DNA of 64,000 nt from Nymphaea colorata (taxonomy: Eukaryota; Streptophyta; Magnoliopsida; Nymphaeales; Nymphaeaceae), in assembly GCF_008831285.2 (NCBI RefSeq), contig NC_045147.1:2566001-2630000 (forward strand), in the 5' to 3' direction. Every line of letters begins with the position of its first letter. Position 1 is the first letter of the stretch. Shown one piece after another: positions 36,768 through 48,907 of this stretch. Made by a program: the position numbers and the translations under genes. Under the pieces are notes generated by a model. It saw only the letters and a list, made by a program, of their open reading frames with translations, ran no database searches and was not told the origin of the DNA.

Positions 36768-39308
36768 CTAATCCAACTGACCAGCCCGAATCTTGAACCC
36801 ACTCTTCATCCACGACCGAACACACAAGATCACTTGTGCATTGTCGTGTGACAGGCATAGTCGTTGCTTATCTTCAGTGTCACCCACTGTAGAAAACAGA
36901 TTCTCGGGTGGCACAGATGTTGGCTGAATTGCCAAATAATCACGAGCCATAACAGCAAGACGAGGATACCGTGTGCTGTTCACCTTCCACCAGTCCAGAA
37001 TATCAGTTGGCATGGGTACTGGAGGCTCAGATAAATATTGAGTCAGCTCATCAGTTGCACTGCTCATGCTCACCCTCCGTCTTTTGCGTGCTATCTCCTC
37101 TGCAAAAGAAACAACAGAGTTGCCAGCTTCCTCGTTTTCCTGACTGCCATAACCATTTGATATTGTTGTGAAATGCCCAGATGAATAATTCATCACAAAG
37201 AGGTTTCTGGCAGCCTCCAGATTTCTCTCGCTGTTTAAATCCATAGGTACAAGCTCCCCTTTGATTCTGGGATCAAGAATTGCAGAAATGTATGTGTACA
37301 AATTATAAACCTGGCTGCTATACTTCAGTGCTTTGTTACCCATATCTACTGCAGCAGCTTTCAGCCACTCTTGATCATAACGAGAATCTCTGCAAGTGCT
37401 TATCATTTCCACGACATTGTCCATGAAAAAGAGAACTAGACCAATTGTTGGAAATTTGCTGGCACAGAGATTGTTTGTAGTTTTATAAAATGGTTCCAGA
37501 TATCTCTGTGTGCGGTCAACTGCCATCTTCTCTGCAGAAGTCATCTGGTTCCTTCCAAGTATTTTTTCATTCTTCATGATAACAGCATCCATTGCAGTAT
37601 GTGCCTGCAGCATACAAACAGTTGAGATCAAGAAAAAACACGATTGACAGTTTCTAACTTACATTCCGTAAATGATCAAGATGCAAAAATAAAGAACTCT
37701 AGACATCAACTGCAGAAACAATAATGATAGAAAACTCCATACCACATACGAATGACCACTAAACTACCAGTTATTAATAAAATGATGATGAATGAATTCA
37801 GAGTGAATGGACTATATGTACCTTGGCTGCGACATCAAGCATCATGTAGTGACCAGTCCAACGCACAGAGGCATCAAGAGGAAATTTCCATGAACCTTCT
37901 TGACAAGATGATGCCAACTCACAGAAATCTTGAGCAATTTCAGGTGAAGCATTCATCTCAATAACACATTCCCGAACCTTTGAAATGGTAGCTTTAACAG
38001 ATCGCAGCCCATCCTCGATAATTAGGTTAAGTGTATGAGCTCCACAGGGGATGTGGGTAAATGGCATCTTCAGATCATCTAAGTAGTCTTTCAGCATGCG
38101 GCAAGCAATAATTGCATTCTGATTGTTATCATACGTGCATGCAAGGATCCTACTATTGATATCAAACATCTCCAGTATCTTAAACAGTGAGTGGTAAATC
38201 TCCAGTCCTCCATGCGGATATGGTATGTGAACAACATCAAGAAGAACCTTCTGGGCGCACCAGTTTTCATCAATCCAACTCCCCGTGACACTCATATAGG
38301 GTACTTTCTCATAAGAAGCCCAGAAATCAAGGGTAATAGATATCTTACTGCTCACCTGCCGTAAGAACATTCTCACATCCTCTCTCATGCTCTTGAAGGC
38401 ATCAACAATTACAGATTGTGCCTTTGCTTTTGACCAAAACTTCACCGATGAACTGAGGAATTTGAAGGCATCTATAAGACCTGCATCCTCAAAGGCTGAT
38501 GGGGAAAGCGAGCCACCAATAAGCCACTTAAGTAGCAACCAATTAAGATGGTCAAGATCTAGGGATGGTTGTTTGGTAGGAAGCTGGGCCTTCTTGGATG
38601 ATGAAGGAGCCAGAATGGCTGGGCCAACAGAGTCACCTTGCTGGTCATATCCAGGATGTCGATTATTAAGGTGCCTTCCCAGATTACCTTCACGTAGAAG
38701 AAAAAAAGCAGGAATCAAATGAAATGCAGTTCTACTATAGAAAAAAGGCTCTCACTGAGAGCTGATCTCATTCGTTTAAGTATGAATCAGAAGCTGTAGC
38801 CTCATTATTCATACATCATCGATTGCTATGGTAGCAGACAATATACTGCTGCATCGAGGGAGTTGTTCTCCAATAAAGAAAGATGAAAGCAGAAAGTGTA
38901 AGAGAAAAAGAAAAATCTTTAAAAAAGGCAATAACTGTTGCATAACCAAATTTTGACAAGCATTACCAAAGTCTCTGACAGCAAATAAGGAATTGCTGTG
39001 AATATTTACTAGGAAGCAGCAAAAATACCTCAAAGGAAAGAGATCAACCAGAAGGACTTTATTTTTATTTTAAGGAAATGTAGAACAAACAAATTGCAAT
39101 ACTGACCAGTAGCAGTAGCAATTGAATAGCTTTGTTTGCAGAACTTGCATCGACGACTTTTCCCATCTGCAGCCGTTTCAAAAAACCTTAGGAAAAAGGA
39201 TGTCATTGATTTCTTCTTTGGCTTGACACTGGGAACAGTATTTCCTTTATCAGAAGCACCCAATCCAATATCAATTGCCTGAGCAGTTGGAATAAGTGCC
39301 ATGTCCAT
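36768..39308 (-). CDS. hAT-transposase-derived BED zinc-finger protein
   Basis: Three coding exons on the minus strand, 39308-39107, 38687-37822 and 37604-36768, splice into an unbroken 634-residue frame. Residues about 35-80 form a BED zinc finger (C54-x2-C57-x15-H73-x4-H78), which intron 1 splits at ATG/NLGRH. The hAT core follows: TLDFWAS (D188), TYDNNQN (D254), CGAHTLNLI, ASVRWTGHY and ILDPRIKG. A basic stretch RKRRRV (about 529) may be a nuclear signal. Residues about 540-626 are the hAT dimerisation domain (YPRLAVMARDYLAIQ, VPPENLFSTVG). All domains are present and the introns are clean, while I see no hAT terminal repeats or 8-bp duplication close by. A domesticated host gene of the DAYSLEEPER/RICESLEEPER kind, a nuclear DNA-binding protein, is therefore likelier than an active transposon. 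The Met at 39308 is the first in frame after a splice-acceptor-like CTTCTGTAG/AG. Confidence 0.88.
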
Positions 39309-39858
39309 GGATGGTTTGCTGTCCAGCTCTACAGAAGACAAAAGTCACATAACATTACACTTGCCAAAATTTTGAACATGACATCCACTTTGAAAGAAAA
39401 AATTCAAATCCAGTACAGGTTGTTCCACGAAATACTGGAAAAATCATTTAAAATATCATAGAACAATACTATCTAAAAGTTAAACATCAAACTTTTGAAC
39501 ATGTACAACACATTATCAAAATCGCCCAACTTAGCTAATAAATTACTTATAATCTTACTTTTCAAATTATCTAGGGACTAGGATTCTCTTAGTCTTACTG
39601 CAAAATCGAGTACAGGTTGTACTTTTGATTTTCTTTTCCTTTATTTCTCTCTTTGAATTACAAACATCATTTTTTTTTCTTTTTTTTGCTATTTATTATT
39701 TCTTCACAAGATGAACTGCATGCATTATGTACACATACATGGATGCATAACTGAAAAATCCACTGGTTCTCCGAAAGCTTTATTCAGTGGCATCAGCAGT
39801 CAAACTGCTTCTTTGCTAGCAATTTAGTCTCTAAAATTTCATATGAATGTGATGTTGG

Positions 39859-40632
39859 CAGTGTTGTACGTATCGTACGATACGGGGCCGTATCGTACGA
39901 TACGTATCGTATCGTTTGTAAAATACGATACGATACACCCCCTGTATCGCAAATGGGGGTGTATCGTACCTGTATCGTACGATACGTGCGATACGGGCCC
40001 CCGTATCGTACGATACGTGCGATACGGGCCCCCGTATCGTACGATACGGCCCGTATCGTACTATACGGGCTGATTTCTAAAAAGGAGACTTGAACCCCAT
40101 TTTTTCGAGTTTTTTTATAAAAACCCACCCCTTCCTCATTTCTAATCTATAGATTGTACCGTTTTAGAGGGAAATCATTGATTTCCATTGTGAAATCATC
40201 GATTTTCATTGTGAAATCATCGATTGTCACCGTGAAATCATCTATTAAACCATGGATTTGTGCATGGGTGGCTGATTCCCATTGAGAGGAAATGGTTTTT
40301 TTTAAACCATGAAGATAAAGATGAAAAAGAATGATATTGTTATGAATTTTGATGTCTATGAAGTATGAATGATGAACCGTGAACGTGTAAGTTTATAGCA
40401 TTTAGCAAAATAATAAGTCTATCATTATCTAAAAGACTAAACCATGTTTTCTATGAAGAATTTATTATTTTTAATTTTTTCTGATTTTTTATGAATTTTT
40501 TGATTTTTTTTTAAAAATTTTTCTGATTTATTATTATTATTTTTTTAAAATTTACGATATGGTTACGATACGTTACGATACGGCGTATCTTAAAGCCCGA
40601 CCGATACGCCTTACGATACGCTTTTTTCATGT
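39859..40632. mobile_element. CGTATCG/CGATACG palindromic element, copy 1
   Basis: It starts CAGTGTTGTACGTATCGTACG and ends CCGATACGCCTTACGATACGC plus a T run. The first 220 bases are almost wholly made of CGTATCGTACGATACG units, which are self-complementary. A GGGCCCCCGTATCG-type unit of about 31 bp is repeated near 39980-40050. The middle is AT-rich. The terminal phrases match those of the copy at 59097, so this is a dispersed family. It lies in an upstream intron of the hAT-derived gene. Its 9-bp flanks (TGATGTTGG left, TCATGTTAG right) only partly agree, so the right end is uncertain. Confidence 0.6.
40171..40254. repeat. 21-bp tandem repeat, four units
   Basis: Units start at 40171, 40192, 40213 and 40234, each GAAATCAT(T/C)(G/T)ATT followed by a variable end (for example TTCATTGT). 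They lie inside the palindromic element copy 1. Confidence 0.85.
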
Positions 40633-40994
40633 TAGAACCATAGTTCCAACATCATTTGTAATGATGAATGCCATAGTAAACCAAGATTCCATATCTCATA
40701 TAATTGCTAGTAACATCCAGCATATTGCTCACCAGCATAAATTATAACAACCACATGGCAGCCTGTGAGACCAAGATTAGCTAATGACAATTGGCGCAGG
40801 AAGCAAATCAGGAATGGAGGATTGCAACAACATTCTTACTTTTAAATGCATTATTCATCTTTCACTTAGTAATGCCCGGAGTTTACATCCAAAATTTTCT
40901 GCCAGTTGAAAAAAAAAAAAGAAACTATAAGCGCTTAATGAAACAATTTAAAATGCTCTAAACTTTAAAAAGTAAATAAAAAAATTCTACTCAC

Positions 40995-41089
40995 AGACAA
41001 AGGACTTGAACCTTTTTATGTGCAAGCATGATAAACAGCAGCTTCTGCACCTCCAATATCTCATCCACAAATACCAATACCCTCAGTTG
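40995..41089 (-). other. probable untranslated exon of the hAT-derived gene
   Basis: In minus-strand direction this segment is preceded by CTTCCTTTCAG and followed by GTGAGTAG, good acceptor and donor signals. If joined to the coding exon at 39328, a short upstream frame starting ATGAGA in this exon would meet an in-frame TAG across the junction, so it would be a uORF and not part of the main protein. This is inference from splice signals only. Confidence 0.45.
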
Positions 41090-42852
41090 CTGAAAGGAAG
41101 AAAATAATTAATATAAAAAACAAGGTCATGGTAAGAGGAAAAAAAATTGCAAAAAATAAGAAATAAATGAACGAAGTTTAAGATAAGATTTAGCACACTA
41201 GGTGAATGACAATCACCTCAGCAGCCACCCAGCCCACCCCAAAAGAAAGACACTCTACAAACTCAAAATTAATTGAAGTTACTGCAGTAGCTAACTGAAA
41301 ACTGTCAGGAACAAAATAGAACTTGAGGAAAGCTCAGCTGGTGACATAAAGTAGTCTCACTTAATAGCTGCAACAAATCAAGTGTGCCAGCTTAGAAATT
41401 CAGTCAAATGTACAGCAATGATAGGATCCTAAAACTGACATTTCTTTGTTTGAAACACATGGCCAACAGCTTGTATGACACCACTCAGAAGAACATTATG
41501 AAAAAGTCATAATGCTATAGCATGATGAAGAAGAATAGCCAGCTAATATCTTCTGGAACTAACTAGCAATGGAGTCAAACAATTAAGTTAAGTGTTTTCA
41601 TAATTGCAACAAAACAGTGACCTCAGAAGACAACAAATACAGAGTTGGATAATATGGTAAGTCATAATCTTCATAAAAGTGCACCTAATCTCAACCAAAA
41701 ATATTGAATCACCAATAAGCTAAAATCTCTATAGGAAGAGCATTTTGGCCATGCCTCATGAACATAGGTTCATAAGAAGCTTTCCTTGTTTCATACATGG
41801 CCATGCTCGTGGTTTTCAGAAAAAGAAAATAAATAATTCTCAGGTTTGACCGTGTGGCCTCACTGAAAATATAGAAGAATGCAAGAAAAGTCTATCATTC
41901 ACCAAGAACAAGGTGCACACTCATTGCTTTGGAAGCAAAAGGACTTTGCATTTTCTTGGAGAAGGATTGGCGGCGCAGGGGACGACAAGAGCTCCATACA
42001 TCTTCACTTGGCAGTTTGGGTGAAAACCTTCAAGTTGATGAAACCAGGTCAAGAGCTCCCTAGTCCACACTCTTGCTCCACTCTTATTAAGCTGGAGCAA
42101 AAACTCGCTTGCTCATTCACCAACTCACTCAAGCCTTTTTTTCAAGATCAACCCACTAACTCCATTGTTCAGTAGACCTAAACTGTGAGACCTCCGAATG
42201 TTAGTTGAGGGTATGCAACGCATTATACACAGAGCATCTCTTAGCATAATATGGTAGCACGCGTTCAACCGCAGCTGGGGAATTTTCCTTTGTCTCTTTG
42301 ATTGGCAAGACGGGGTTAGGCACTGCCCGGCCAGAGAGGGTCTTACAAGATTAAGCAAAAGGTTCAGCCTTAACGACAAAGAAGGAAACCAATCAGGTGA
42401 GTCTGTCCTTGGGATATGCCTACAGCTTACTCTCTTTTGAGTTCATAAGAACATTGTGAAACGCCACTACATTCACATCTCAATTTTTTCTGCCTTCCAA
42501 GTTTCCAACATGCCTTGCAAACTTGATGGAATACCAGACGAAATTAAAAAAGCAAGAGCATGCAAGTGAATCTTATAAATTCAATTAAAAAGAAAGTGAA
42601 CGGTTGGAGCATGCAATCAGCCGCACCAGGCAGAACATGTGCCAAGTATGAAGAAGGTGTACCAGCTTAGTTGGTAAAAGAAAAACGAGTCCTTTATAGA
42701 ACCCAAAAAAAAAAAAAACCACGGCGCCAAATAATGCAAATGAAGCAGTTAATCAGCAAAATATGGAACCCAGCATCTATATACAAGTTTAACAAACCAA
42801 GCTTTAATGTGTAAACAAAAGAGAACCGAGCAGGAATTCGGGCACCCAACTG

Positions 42853-42856
<4 letters not shown>
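41090..42856. other. probable 5' intron of the hAT-derived gene
   Basis: No separate gene is seen. The frame at 41879-42175 has no domain features. Confidence 0.35.

Positions 42857-42902
<46 letters not shown>
42857..42902. repeat. (GA)n microsatellite
   Basis: About 23 AG dinucleotides. On the minus strand it forms a CT tract directly after the putative first splice donor. Confidence 0.95.
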
Positions 42903-42907
<5 letters not shown>

Positions 42908-43300
42908 CCAAGAGACGAGGAGGGAAAAAATCTCAAGGGTTTAGTTCTACCGCAGTGGCTAAAAACCCCAATAGGGTGAGCCCCGCCAGAGGCTGCTGTC
43001 ATCCCGATCGTGCCCTCTAGTCGATAACCGTCAATTGTGATCTGAAGCTCCTGACTAAGATTACTTCATCTTCCGCTCACACGCGCGCACACAGACAGAA
43101 AGGGAGAGAGAGAGAGAGGGAGGGAGGGAGGGAGGGAGAGAGAGAGGAGGGCCAAGGTAGAATCAGGGAAGCAGGAAGTTGGAGCTACGAGTCCGTGAGT
43201 TTAGGGGAAGAGAGCGGGAAGGAAGGACCAAAGAAGGAGGAGGAGGAGAAAAACAAAAAGAGGGAGGGAAGAGAGAGGGGCGGGGGTGAGGCCGCCACCA
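42908..43300 (-). other. probable first untranslated exon of the hAT-derived gene
   Basis: The minus strand carries a consensus donor TCTTGG/GTAAGC at 42908, just before the long CT repeat. Upstream lies a purine/pyrimidine-biased, GC-richer region typical of a plant 5' UTR and core promoter. The transcription start is not defined; the upper limit given is a guess. Confidence 0.35.
43105..43148. repeat. GA/GGA-rich tract
   Basis: GAGAGA followed by five GGGA units and more GAGA. GA/CT tracts of this kind are common in plant 5' UTRs and core promoters. Confidence 0.8.
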
Positions 43301-45569
43301 AGAGCAAGGCTCAGGAGCTGAGCGAGAAGAAGAGGGAGAGAGAGAAGCGGATTGGAGTGAGGAGCCGAGCGCCGCGACGCCAGCGACCAAAATAGATTTT
43401 GATTTTTGGGGATTCGGACTTCGACTTCGTGTCTAGACTTTTTTAGAGAGAGAAAGAGTGAGGAACTCCCCCTCCTGTCCTCTCATGTGTTCTTTTCAAA
43501 TTTTTTTAACCTTTTCCCCTTTTTTGTTCCATTAAAACCTCTCTTTTTAACTTTGAGGAGGAAGACGATCCGCTGCGCGACGTCCCGGCGGTTCTCTTTC
43601 TCCTTTTCCGATTCACTTCGATTCCCACTTGACAAATCTCTCCCCTCTTTATTTTTACTTTACTCGAAAAATCAATTTAAAACTCTGAGTGGGCAACCTT
43701 TATCGACCGAATCAGTTTCAAAAAACGAGACATGGACACTTATCCACTGAGTCGGTTTAAAACACGACTCACTGTAACGTGAAGAAACATTTAAATTGAC
43801 CGATACATGCCCGCAGGCACCCCGAAACGTTAGCAGTTGAGTTTTCCAACCTTTGCTTTTCCCTTTTCCGTCTCGTCCGGTACGAATCGTATTGACTAAC
43901 AAACCGAAACGGTTTGGACTCACCATTTTAATAAATATTATAATTATTTTTTAAGCTGAAAAAGAAAAATAGTTAGGACAAGCCGACGCAGATGCGCTCT
44001 CAATTGGGAGCCAGACTGACGAGAGCGCCATTTCCAATTTATTTCTTAGATAGAAAGGTAAAAAGGCAAAATTTATACTTAAAAAAACAAAAGGAAGATG
44101 GAGAAGGATAATGGCGACGCAGAAGTCACAGCTTTTTCTTTCCTTCTCATCTCTCCCTCCTCCTCCGACCAGGATCCAAACATATGCACTGGATCTGGAT
44201 TATGTAAAAACCAAATTTAGCTATAAATATAAAATTAACCTAAGAGGTATAGCATAACTGAGCGGTAAAGCGGCCACCTTAGAGTGGTTTGATGTTTCAA
44301 TTTCGTGGTTGTTGTGGAATGTTATTCATGTGTGACATCTGAGTTGAAAGATATATTATAAAACCATTAAAGTCACTAAGCAAGTCAGAACCTTAAAGAC
44401 ATAAAAGTATAATTTTATGAGTATTATATTGAAAGAAAACAGTTTTTCTTAAGTAAATATAAAAAAAAAATAAAAGCAACATTGGGGATGTGTGGATCTA
44501 AATATGAACTCAGATCCAAATTTTGGGTTTGGATAAATGAATTCTTAAATGAATTCAGCTCCATTGAGGAATGAAGATAGATGAAGTGATAGAGCATTTA
44601 TATGATTCTATCGATCGAACATCGAATTACTTAGATTTGAATCTTCTGGTGGATTGTATATCAAAAAATAGTACAACCAAACATATTTCTTTCTTGATTT
44701 TAGATCTTTTCAAAATATAATTTGGTAGATTATGCATGATGCAGCGGATCATATTCCCCTACCTTCCATTTCTTTTGCATTTCAAAACACCATGCGTTTT
44801 CAGAGCAAGTAGAGGGGACGTTCCGTATGGTTCGCCGATCTCTAGACCAACCCGGATCCGAACAGATCCAGATTAATTCGGTGGAGTCGGGGTAGGTGGC
44901 CCATGCATCACGGATTCACGGCAGCTCAGCTGATACTGTCTTCGTGGCTCACTTTAGCTTAAAATTGAATAATATAAATATATAAATAAAAGGAAAGTGG
45001 CGATTTCGGCTCTCTCATATATACATCGCATGAAAATAATTATAATATTTCAGCAATCAACTTACTCTAAAAAGGATTAATTATACACCATTTGGTTTCT
45101 GAATTCGACACCCGATCATCTGTAGAAATATAAAAAAAACATTTCACATTGTTTGTATTATTCGTTGTTATTGCTTTGCTTTCTACAAGCTCTAACCATC
45201 AACTTTTACGAAAAAAAAAAAAAACTTAAGCAATAGAATTTGTCACAAGGTGGGGACTCGATGGAGAAGCTTATACTTAAAAAAACTTAACCTACGACGG
45301 TGTTGTTGATTGTTTTTAAATTTTTAACAATGTTTAGTTGAGAATTTAAATTTACAACCAATAATTACGTAAATCAATTATTTTGTGATATACCACCATA
45401 TTCCTAGGAGGACCATGGCAAGCTATGTCAATTCTATTCTATCATGTCTAAACAGAAAATAAGACCAACCTAAAACATCTAAAAATGAAAATAATTGATT
45501 ATTCTTTAAAAAAAAAAAGGATTTACATGGCCTGTATAATTTAATTAAGCGAATATGGTTGACAAGATG
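43301..45569. other. gene-free stretch
   Basis: The 43.4-43.75 kb part is GC-richer and may belong to the promoter of the minus-strand gene. The rest is AT-rich with no supported gene except a SINE-like piece at 44247. Confidence 0.4.
44247..44420 (+). repeat. SINE-like tRNA-derived repeat
   Basis: The head AGGTATAGCATAACTGAGCG resembles a pol III A-box, and GGTTTGATGTTTCAATTTC stands where a B-box should be. It resembles the head at 19690 in layout. Borders are uncertain. Confidence 0.35.
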
Positions 45570-45771
45570 TGTCACAAACCCAACTCCTATTCTTACAGCA
45601 GACTCGAGCTCCTAATGTGACGGATCTCAACTACCCCCCTTAATGGCTTTAGTTGGAGCCTCAAAATGCTAAAAATCAGGACAATCATTGTTTAACTAAC
45701 TCTTTATAAATTCTCAAAGATTTCTCATAATTTTTAATATGGGACTCAACATTTTATAATGAAGTGTTACA
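45570..45771 (-). repeat. solo LTR of the TRIM family
   Basis: A single 202-bp block starts TGTCACAAACCCAACTCC and ends GAAGTGTTACA. Landmarks shared with the 7.1-kb TRIM include GACGGATCTCAAC, a C-rich stretch, and ATTTTTAATATGGGACTCAAC. No second LTR or core is present. Confidence 0.7.
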
Positions 45772-46466
45772 TAGACAGATGAAATCCAATATTTAAAAGG
45801 AAAAGCAAACTTAAAATGATAGTAAAGAGGAATGACCATCAAATTAAGTGTTTTAAATTCATTATAGCATGTTTTGGTTAGTACTTGTCTTATATTTGGT
45901 TTACAACATACAAAATAATTATCTCCTTGGCACAATGGATTGACTGGGGATGGTAGGTGGCCAAGAACTTTCGTGGTATCAACTCTCGAAATTACAAAAG
46001 AAGTTTTAGAAGGAGAGAGGAGTAGCGGTATCAATATGAATGTTGAAGCATCGCGAGAGTGTCATCATGAGGTGCCAAAAATAGCCCCTAAGGAATTGGG
46101 GTGGGGGTTGGGGGAGCGGCTATATGAATATACTAGTTGAAGCATAACAAAAGTGGTGCCAAAAGTAGCCTTGAGAGGAGTTGGTTTTTACAGGTGGAGG
46201 GAATGGGGGTATTACCTTTTGCTCATCCAATAACATGTGAAGTTATTAAGCAAGCTAATAACTGTCATTTCTATGCAATGGCCTGTCGTCAGTTTCTTGC
46301 TTCTACTTGTTTCCTCTACCTTTTTCGCCATAGATAAGCAAGTTCGTTAGACATGCCAAGCCAAGCATCCATTTGGCCAAGCATGTCCTTGTTGCTTCTC
46401 CTTTTCCTTTTTCATGCTATGTTAGTATGTTAGTATTAGTGGAGGAATATTTTGTCGTTTGTCAAG

Positions 46467-46469
<3 letters not shown>

Positions 46470-46539
<70 letters not shown>
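46470..46539. repeat. compound (CT)n(TA)n microsatellite
   Basis: About 33 bases of TC repeats run directly into about 36 bases of TA repeats. Confidence 0.95.
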
Positions 46540-46541
<2 letters not shown>

Positions 46542-46709
46542 AAAAATTAAATGGCCGTTCTGGCTTTTAAGAAACACCTAACCATTTAACCAGCATTATT
46601 TGATCCAACATAGTGGACACAAGGAGAAAAAAGGTGATAGGTATTTTTATTATCTAGTATTAGTTTGTATCTTTTTCTTTTTTGTTTTAGTCTCAATCCT
46701 CCACCCATA

Positions 46710-46745
46710 TATATATATGTGTGTATGTGTGTGTGTGTGTGTGTG
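46710..46745. repeat. compound (TA)n(GT)n microsatellite
   Basis: A short TA run is followed by GT repeats with one TATG interruption. Confidence 0.9.
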
Positions 46746-47059
46746 GAAGAGAGAGGATCCACTAATTTTCAATGGAGAATATGATTGTGAGGCAGAGTGA
46801 GGGAAAAAACACAAGTGAGACAGTGACAAAAGAAAAACCAGTCCTATGATAAAATTAATGAAACCCACTACATGTATATGTATAACAGTTGATCTAAAAT
46901 ACTAATTGTTATTTTGTTTTGTCCATTGAGTCAACAACTCTTTAACCATTGTGTTGCCACACGAAACATAAGTTCAAGGCAAGGGGATACTTGGTGCCCA
47001 GAGTACGCAGGTGGGTGATGTCGATCGGTCGTCCTGGTTCCAAAATCTCAACCCCATTT

Positions 47060-47359
47060 TGTTAGATGTTACACAAATCAGCATCGAGATTTCAGGAAGC
47101 AGATCGAGAATCAGCAACATCGTGATTTCAGGAAAGGGATTGTGCTGGATTGAGCCGTGATCTTGTCTTATTCTATTGGTGACTCCCTATCTTGCCTTGT
47201 TTATCATCTTGTTGTATATTCGAGAAAATAGGGAAGATGAGCATTGAATCTTGTATAAATAACTTACGTTGGGTAAGGCTTGGGTAAGGCTTATACACAT
47301 TGAATATGAAAAGAAGAATTTGTTCTTTGTTCTTCACTCTTTCCCTCTCGTTCTTAATA
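47060..47359 (+). repeat. copia 5' LTR
   Basis: A 300-bp LTR starts TGTTAGATGTTAC and ends CGTTCTTAATA. A TATAAAT box at about 47254 is a likely promoter. It contains a short tandem duplication (GGGTAAGGCTT twice) and a small insert (GACTCC) that the 3' LTR lacks. Confidence 0.92.
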
Positions 47360-47371
47360 TGGTATCAGAGC
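47360..47371 (+). other. copia primer-binding site
   Basis: TGGTATCAGAGC is complementary to the 3' end of plant initiator methionine tRNA and directly adjoins the LTR, as in most plant copia elements. Confidence 0.9.
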
Positions 47372-48067
47372 AAGGTTAATCGCGAGAAATAGAGGAAGAA
47401 CAAAGAGATCTACTGCCTATCCTGTGGCTGTCGCTAGAGAGTCACTAACTTCAACTGTCGGGCATGCTTCCATTCCATCTGGAGAAGAACCGAGTGGGAA
47501 TCAACCAAAATACCTGAGCTCTGTACTATCTATTGAGAACCCATCCAAATTACCGGCGATCGGCCGGCGATATCAAGGGGCTTCCAATACCATTCGATCT
47601 GCCACATCCCCACGATGATTCCCACCAAGTTTGAGGCCAATCTATGCAGTATTGACGGAACTCCCCCTTTCGGCCGGAATTAAGCGAAAATCAGCGGTGA
47701 TTTCTTCAATATCTCCACCATTGGCAGCAGCGACCCGATTTTCATTCAGATTGTCGAGTTCTTCACATGATCTGGTGATCTATTAACTTGATTTGGTGCA
47801 TTTTTAATTATCTAGCTATTGCCTATGATTTCATTGTTGTTTAACTTTAAATTGAGGAGAAATCGTCCCAAGGAAAGCCGTTGTTGTGCGATGGGCGTTT
47901 CCGAACAGGGAGCTGAAGTTCGCAGTCGATAGAGAGCTTCAACCTACGTGCGATTCCCACTGGGTACTCGGATCGAGGCCAAATTTGGGGCGTCTACTCC
48001 TCCTTAGCTGCTCAACCAATAGGGCAAATTTCAAGCTCAAACGGACTTCTTCATGATTTTATAAAAT

Positions 48068-48907
48068 TTGGCAAGTGCGGGCGTCTTGACAGTCCAGCAA
48101 GGAGAGATCAATTTCTGTGCAACAGCCAGCAAGCGTCTGGTTTCTTCAATGGCTGAAACTCAAGGAGCTATTGGGTCCTCTTCAAGATCAGAAACGATTG
48201 CCCAAGATGACAATCTGTTTTACCTCCACCACTCTGACAATCCTGGTGCTTGCCTTGTTTCTCAACCTCTCACTGGCGACAACTATGAAACATGGAGGCG
48301 TGCCATGACCATGGCTCTCTTAGCAAAGAATAAGATGGGTTTTGTCGACGGTTCCCTACCAAAACCCGCATCTCTGCCATCCCTTGTTATATCTTGGGAA
48401 AGATGCAATAATATGGTCCTTTCTTGGCTACTCAATGTCATTCATAAGTCCTTAATGCCAACAGTCGTATATGCCAAAGAAGCTGCTTTTGTTTGGAAGG
48501 AGCTAAAAATCAGATTCATGCAGTCTAATGCTCCTCACTTGTATCAAATTCAACAGCAAATCATCAACTGCAAACAAGGTCAGTCTCCTATAAGCATTTA
48601 TTATACACGAATCAAAGGTTTATGGGATGAATATGATGCATATGTCACTCCTCTGGTATGTGATTGTGGAGTAATAAAGAAGTTGATTGAGATACAAGAA
48701 CGTGATAAACTGATTCAGTTTTTGATGGGTTTGAATGAAAGTTATGGCCCCATTCGTAGCCAGATACTTCTTATGGAACCACTGCCCAACACCTCCAAGG
48801 CTTATGCCTTATTGTTTCAAGAAGAAAGACAGCGAGAGCTTCATATTCCACTTCAGCCTGACTATTTCTGTGGCAGCTGCCATAAAGCACCAAGATACAA
48901 GTCATGA
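48068..48907 (+). pseudogene. copia gag N-terminal part, broken
   Basis: The frame contains the copia gag entry pattern (PLTGDNYETWRRAM, then MGFVDGSLPKP) and an IWKEL-type middle (here VWKELKIRF). It stops at 48907. The zinc knuckle continues in another frame from about 48735, so a frame change separates the two halves. Confidence 0.8.

Larger units (their letters stand above)
45772..47054. other. gene-free stretch left of the copia element
   Basis: It holds a compound (CT)n(TA)n repeat (46470-46539) and a TA/GT repeat (46710-46745). No gene is seen. Confidence 0.45.

Noticed and set aside
39859-40080. CRISPR-like or bacterial repeat array
   Set aside because: The repeats are plant-genome palindromic units of varying spacing, without unique spacers of constant length, and there are no cas genes.
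39843-40128. Tyr/Thr/Arg-rich frames on both strands with repeated YDTGPYRTIR-like phrases
   Set aside because: They are translations of the CGTATCG/CGATACG palindromic array, open on both strands because the repeat is self-complementary and free of stops in some frames.
41879-42175. 98-codon plus-strand frame
   Set aside because: It has no domain and lies in a probable intron of a minus-strand gene; it looks like chance.
43195-43395. Lys/Glu/Arg-rich frame that could pass for a nuclear protein
   Set aside because: It is a GA-rich, probably untranslated promoter or 5' UTR region of the hAT-derived gene read on the opposite strand.
46373-46868. Frames made of Ser/Leu, Ile/Tyr and Cys/Val repeats
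   Set aside because: These are translated CT, TA and GT microsatellites.
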